Source: Ruminococcaceae bacterium UBA6392 (GTDB taxonomy: Bacteria; Bacillota; Clostridia; Oscillospirales; Acutalibacteraceae). Taken from it: DNA of 6,588 bases. Under the pieces are notes generated by a model. It had not been told where the DNA came from. It ran no database searches and saw only the letters and a program-made list of their open reading frames with translations. The position numbers were made by a program, and so were the translations under genes. Positions 3,888-6,588 of this stretch are shown piece by piece. Position 1 is the stretch's first letter; each line of letters opens with the position of its first letter. The DNA lies in assembly GCA_002438685.1 (NCBI GenBank), contig DJQG01000160.1:1-6588 (forward strand). The letters run 5' to 3'.

Positions 3888-5851
3888 GCATACGTATTGC
3901 ACTCGCGGGCAACCCGAACTGCGGCAAGACAACGCTCTTTAATCTCCTGACCGGCTCGGACTGCCATGTCGGCAACTGGCCGGGCGTGACGGTCGAGAAG
4001 CGATCGGGGACAATAAAAAGCTTTCACGGCGCGGAGCTTGTTGACCTGCCGGGGATATATTCTCTGCGCACGCTCTCGGACGAAGAGGGCGCGGCGCTCG
4101 GCTTTCTCATAAACGAAAAGCCAGATTTGATAATCAATGTCATCAACGCAAACGACCTTGAGCGCAGCTTATATCTGACCGTTCAGCTTGAGCTCCTCGG
4201 CGTGCCGACGGTTGCGGCGCTGAATATGACCGACATGCTCGAAAAGCGCGGCGATAAGCTCGATTACAATCGCCTCGCCGAGCTGCTCGGCATCCGCGCG
4301 GTGCCAGTCAGCGCGGCGGAAAACACGGGGATTGACGAACTGCTCGCGGCGTGCAAAAGCGCGCTTCAAGAGAAAATATCAAGTCCGCGATATGACTTTT
4401 TGCCCGACGGCGCGAAGCTGATAGCGGAACTGATATCGCCTGTCTGCAAGGAGAAGAATATCCCGACAGGGCTTGAAACTTTGCGGCTTATGCGCGGGGA
4501 CATAAGTGCCTGCGATTTGCTCTCTCAGAGAGAAGCGCAGGCAGTTGAAAATCTGATTTCATCGAACGAGACGGAGAATTCCGATCGCGAACTGCTGACC
4601 GTCTCGCATATATATAAGTTTACCGACAGCGTCTGCAAAAAGACGCTCAGAAAAAGCAAACGGAGCGGAAAAAAATTTTCCCGCCGCGCGGATAAAATAC
4701 TGCTCAACCGCTTTGCTGCCGTGCCGCTATTTCTGGCGGCGGTATTGATTGTGTTTTATCTCACCTTCGGCTCGCTCGGCACGAGACTCGGCGAGCTGGC
4801 GGATTCGTTTATAAACGGCACTCTTGCCGATGCTCTGATGCGCCTGCTCGGTTCGCTCGGAGCATCCGAATGGGTAACAGATCTTGTCTGCGGGGGAATT
4901 CTCGCGGGTTTCGGCTCTGTGTGCTCGTTTTTGCCGCAGATAGCCCTGCTGTTCTTCTTTTTGGGTCTGCTCGAGGACTGCGGATATATGGCGCGCGGCG
5001 CATTTATTGCGGATTATCCGCTGCGTTTGCTCGGTCTCGGCGGCAAGTCGTTCGTCCCGCTGTTCATGGGCTTCGGCTGCTCTGTGCCTGCGCTGATGAG
5101 CACGCGCACTCTGCATGCGGGGCGCGAAAAGAAAATCTGCGCGGCGGTCATACCGTTCATGTCGTGCAGTGCGAAAATGCCCGTCTATGCCATGCTCATC
5201 TCGGCGTTCTTCCCAAATGTGCGCTGGGTCGCAGTGATTTTGATCTATTCGCTCGGCATAGCCTGCGCCTGCGTGGGCTCGCTGATACTTAAAAAATGGG
5301 TCTTCAAGGGCGACGAGCCGCCGTTTATCTTTGAACTGCCCGAATACCGTATGCCGTCCGTGCGCTCGGCGCTTCGCTATGTGCGCGACAGGCTGCGCGA
5401 ATTCTTGAAAAAAGCGGGCGCGGTGCTCTTTCCGGCGAGCGTCGTTATCTGGGCGCTCGGTTATTTTGACTTTTCCATGCACTGTGCCGCCGACGCAAAA
5501 TTCAGTATGCTCGGCAGGATAGGCGGCGCGGTTTCGTTTATATTCTCTCCGCTCGGACTCATCGACTGGCGGTGTTGCGTGGCTCTCATCAGCGGGCTTG
5601 TCGCGAGGGAGACAACGGTCAGCACGCTCGGTATTTTAATAGGCTCGGCGCAGAGCGTGAGAGATATAATTTCTCCGCAGGCGGCGTGCGCGTTTATGAG
5701 CTTCTCTCTGCTGAGTATGCCGTGCGTTGCGGCGGTCGCGGCTCTTCGGCGCGAGCTGGGGACAAAGAGTGCTTTAAAAGTTTTGATTTTTGAATTTATA
5801 ACAGCGTGGACAGTGAGCTTTGCGGTGTATCGCATCGCTCTTCTGATATAA
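3884..5851 (+). CDS. feoB: Ferrous iron transporter FeoB
   Basis: FeoB is the inner-membrane ferrous iron permease with an N-terminal G-protein domain. The G motifs are all present: G1 GNPNCGKT (9-16), G2 Thr36 within VGNWPGVTVEKRSG, G3 DLPG (54-57), G4 NMTD (114-117) and G5 SA (143-144). A helical spacer (about 165-270) follows, then a membrane domain starting near residue 276. The two conserved gate-type motifs GFGCSVPALMSTRTL (from 396, Cys399) and PFMSCSAKMPVYAML (from 424, Cys428) are intact. At 655 residues it is shorter than the ~770-residue E. coli protein, as expected of compact Firmicutes forms. The ATG at 3884 overlaps the feoA stop (ATGA), and the protein then starts MSIRIALAGNPN as expected. 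Only a weak AAGG lies upstream, so translation probably depends on coupling. No feoC follows. Confidence 0.96.
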   Translation: MSIRIALAGNPNCGKTTLFNLLTGSDCHVGNWPGVTVEKRSGTIKSFHGAELVDLPGIYSLRTLSDEEGAALGFLINEKPDLIINVINANDLERSLYLTVQLELLGVPTVAALNMTDMLEKRGDKLDYNRLAELLGIRAVPVSAAENTGIDELLAACKSALQEKISSPRYDFLPDGAKLIAELISPVCKEKNIPTGLETLRLMRGDISACDLLSQREAQAVENLISSNETENSDRELLTVSHIYKFTDSVCKKTLRKSKRSGKKFSRRADKILLNRFAAVPLFLAAVLIVFYLTFGSLGTRLGELADSFINGTLADALMRLLGSLGASEWVTDLVCGGILAGFGSVCSFLPQIALLFFFLGLLEDCGYMARGAFIADYPLRLLGLGGKSFVPLFMGFGCSVPALMSTRTLHAGREKKICAAVIPFMSCSAKMPVYAMLISAFFPNVRWVAVILIYSLGIACACVGSLILKKWVFKGDEPPFIFELPEYRMPSVRSALRYVRDRLREFLKKAGAVLFPASVVIWALGYFDFSMHCAADAKFSMLGRIGGAVSFIFSPLGLIDWRCCVALISGLVARETTVSTLGILIGSAQSVRDIISPQAACAFMSFSLLSMPCVAAVAALRRELGTKSALKVLIFEFITAWTVSFAVYRIALLI

Positions 5852-5854
5852 AGC

Positions 5855-5860
5855 AAAGGA
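5855..5860 (+). promoter_or_regulatory. Ribosome binding site of the HI0933-family gene
   Basis: AAAGGA lies 7 bases before the ATG at 5868. A competing ATG at 5863 meets a stop codon after two codons, so 5868 is the start. Confidence 0.7.
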
Positions 5861-5867
5861 AAATGAT

Positions 5868-6588
5868 ATGAAAGAAAGCTTTGACATATTGATAGTCGGC
5901 GCGGGAGCGTCGGGGCTCGCGGCGGCGATAAGCGCAAAATGCACACTTCCGCGGCTTCGTGTTGCCATGCTCGAGCGGCTGCCCCGTGTCGGCAAGAAGA
6001 TACTCGCCACGGGAAACGGCAGATGCAATCTGACGAATCTCAACGCCCGGTCGCATGACTACACCAACCGCAAGTTTGTCGATTCGGTGTTCGAAAAATA
6101 CGACGAACAGCGGGTTCTGCAATTTTTCAAGAGCATCGGGCTTTTGACCTACAGCGACAGCTACGGTAGAGTCTATCCGATGAGCAACACCGCGTCCGGC
6201 GTGCTCGACTGCCTGCGCTTTGAGGCGGAACGCCTCGGGGTGAAAAGTATATGCGAGGACAAGTGCGAGGATATAAAGAAAACCGACGGCGGATTTTTGA
6301 TAAACGGACGGTACAGAGCGCGGGCGGTTATAATCTGCACGGGCGGCTGTGCGTCGCCGTCGCAGGGCTCGGACGGGAGCGGGTATAAGCTCCTCTCATC
6401 GCTCGGACATACTGTTACCGAGCTTTACCCCTCGCTTGTCCAGCTGACCTCGCCGGACAAGCAGCTGCGGCAGCTAAAGGGTAAGCGCGTCCACGATGCG
6501 GTGATAAGCGCCGCAGGACGAACCTCGCGCGGGGAGCTGCTCTTTACCGACTACGGGCTTTCCGGCATAGCCGCGATGGAGATAAGCG
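5868..6588 (+). CDS. HI0933/YhiN-family FAD-dependent oxidoreductase, N-terminal part (3' end outside window)
   Basis: The first 240 residues of a flavoprotein of the HI0933/YhiN (BaiN-like) family are visible; the rest of the usual ~400 residues lies past the window edge. An N-terminal Rossmann fold binds FAD: DILIVGAGASGLAAA with GAGASG at 11-16, and Glu36 at the end of strand 2 for the ribose. The family hallmark GKKILATGNGRCNLTN (42-57) is intact. GRVYPMSNTASGV, the second FAD motif ICTGGCASPSQGSDGSGY and TDYGLSGIAAMEIS also match; many members have GLSGP where this one has GLSGI. The natural substrate of most members is unknown; some reduce bile-acid intermediates, but I do not claim that here. 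It starts 16 bases after feoB with its own ribosome binding site and no terminator between, so it is probably co-transcribed with the iron uptake genes. Confidence 0.92.
   Translation, partial: MKESFDILIVGAGASGLAAAISAKCTLPRLRVAMLERLPRVGKKILATGNGRCNLTNLNARSHDYTNRKFVDSVFEKYDEQRVLQFFKSIGLLTYSDSYGRVYPMSNTASGVLDCLRFEAERLGVKSICEDKCEDIKKTDGGFLINGRYRARAVIICTGGCASPSQGSDGSGYKLLSSLGHTVTELYPSLVQLTSPDKQLRQLKGKRVHDAVISAAGRTSRGELLFTDYGLSGIAAMEIS

Noticed and set aside
4727..5482. Minus-strand open frame opposite feoB
   Set aside because: It covers the FeoB membrane domain, whose motifs are intact; the His/Arg-rich antisense product resembles no protein family.

Overview
The window looks like chromosomal DNA from a low-to-mid G+C Firmicute, most likely a Clostridia-class gut-type anaerobe. 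This is inferred from AGGAG-type ribosome binding sites, GTG and TTG starts, a PlsY-type acyltransferase, a compact FeoB of about 655 residues, and sigma-A-like promoters in A+T-rich gaps between G+C-richer genes. I cannot name the genus from sequence alone. I see no insertion sequence, CRISPR array, tRNA or rRNA.

Layout from left to right. (1) The 3' end of clpX (+) closes with a strong intrinsic terminator. A second, bidirectional hairpin separates it from the convergent gene plsY (-). (2) plsY encodes a divergent glycerol-3-phosphate acyltransferase of the membrane. (3) A 420-base A+T-rich gap (1432-1853) holds the least ordinary material in the window. It has a tandem 22-bp repeat, a 9-bp direct repeat spaced 21 bp, and a good plus-strand promoter. 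About 90 bases after the predicted start come a small hairpin and a strong terminator hairpin. No gene follows on that strand, so the best reading is an undescribed small RNA of about 125 nt with an unpaired CCUCUUACCUCCU stretch complementary to Shine-Dalgarno sequences. (4) rfbA-rfbC (-) make and epimerise dTDP-sugar for rhamnose-containing surface glycans; rfbB and rfbD are not in the window. (5) A 263-base divergent gap carries a perfect-consensus promoter (TTGACA, 17 bp, TATAAT) reading into feoA. (6) feoA and feoB (+) overlap by ATGA and encode a ferrous iron uptake system. (7) Sixteen bases further on is the start of an HI0933/YhiN-family flavoprotein, cut by the window edge.

How they fit together: clpX (proteolysis), plsY (phospholipid synthesis) and rfbAC (surface polysaccharide) are separate housekeeping units. 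feoA-feoB-flavoprotein looks like one transcription unit driven by the perfect promoter. The strongest candidate for something new is the small RNA locus at about 1690-1853, whose U-tract runs up to and just into the rfbC stop codon on the opposite strand.
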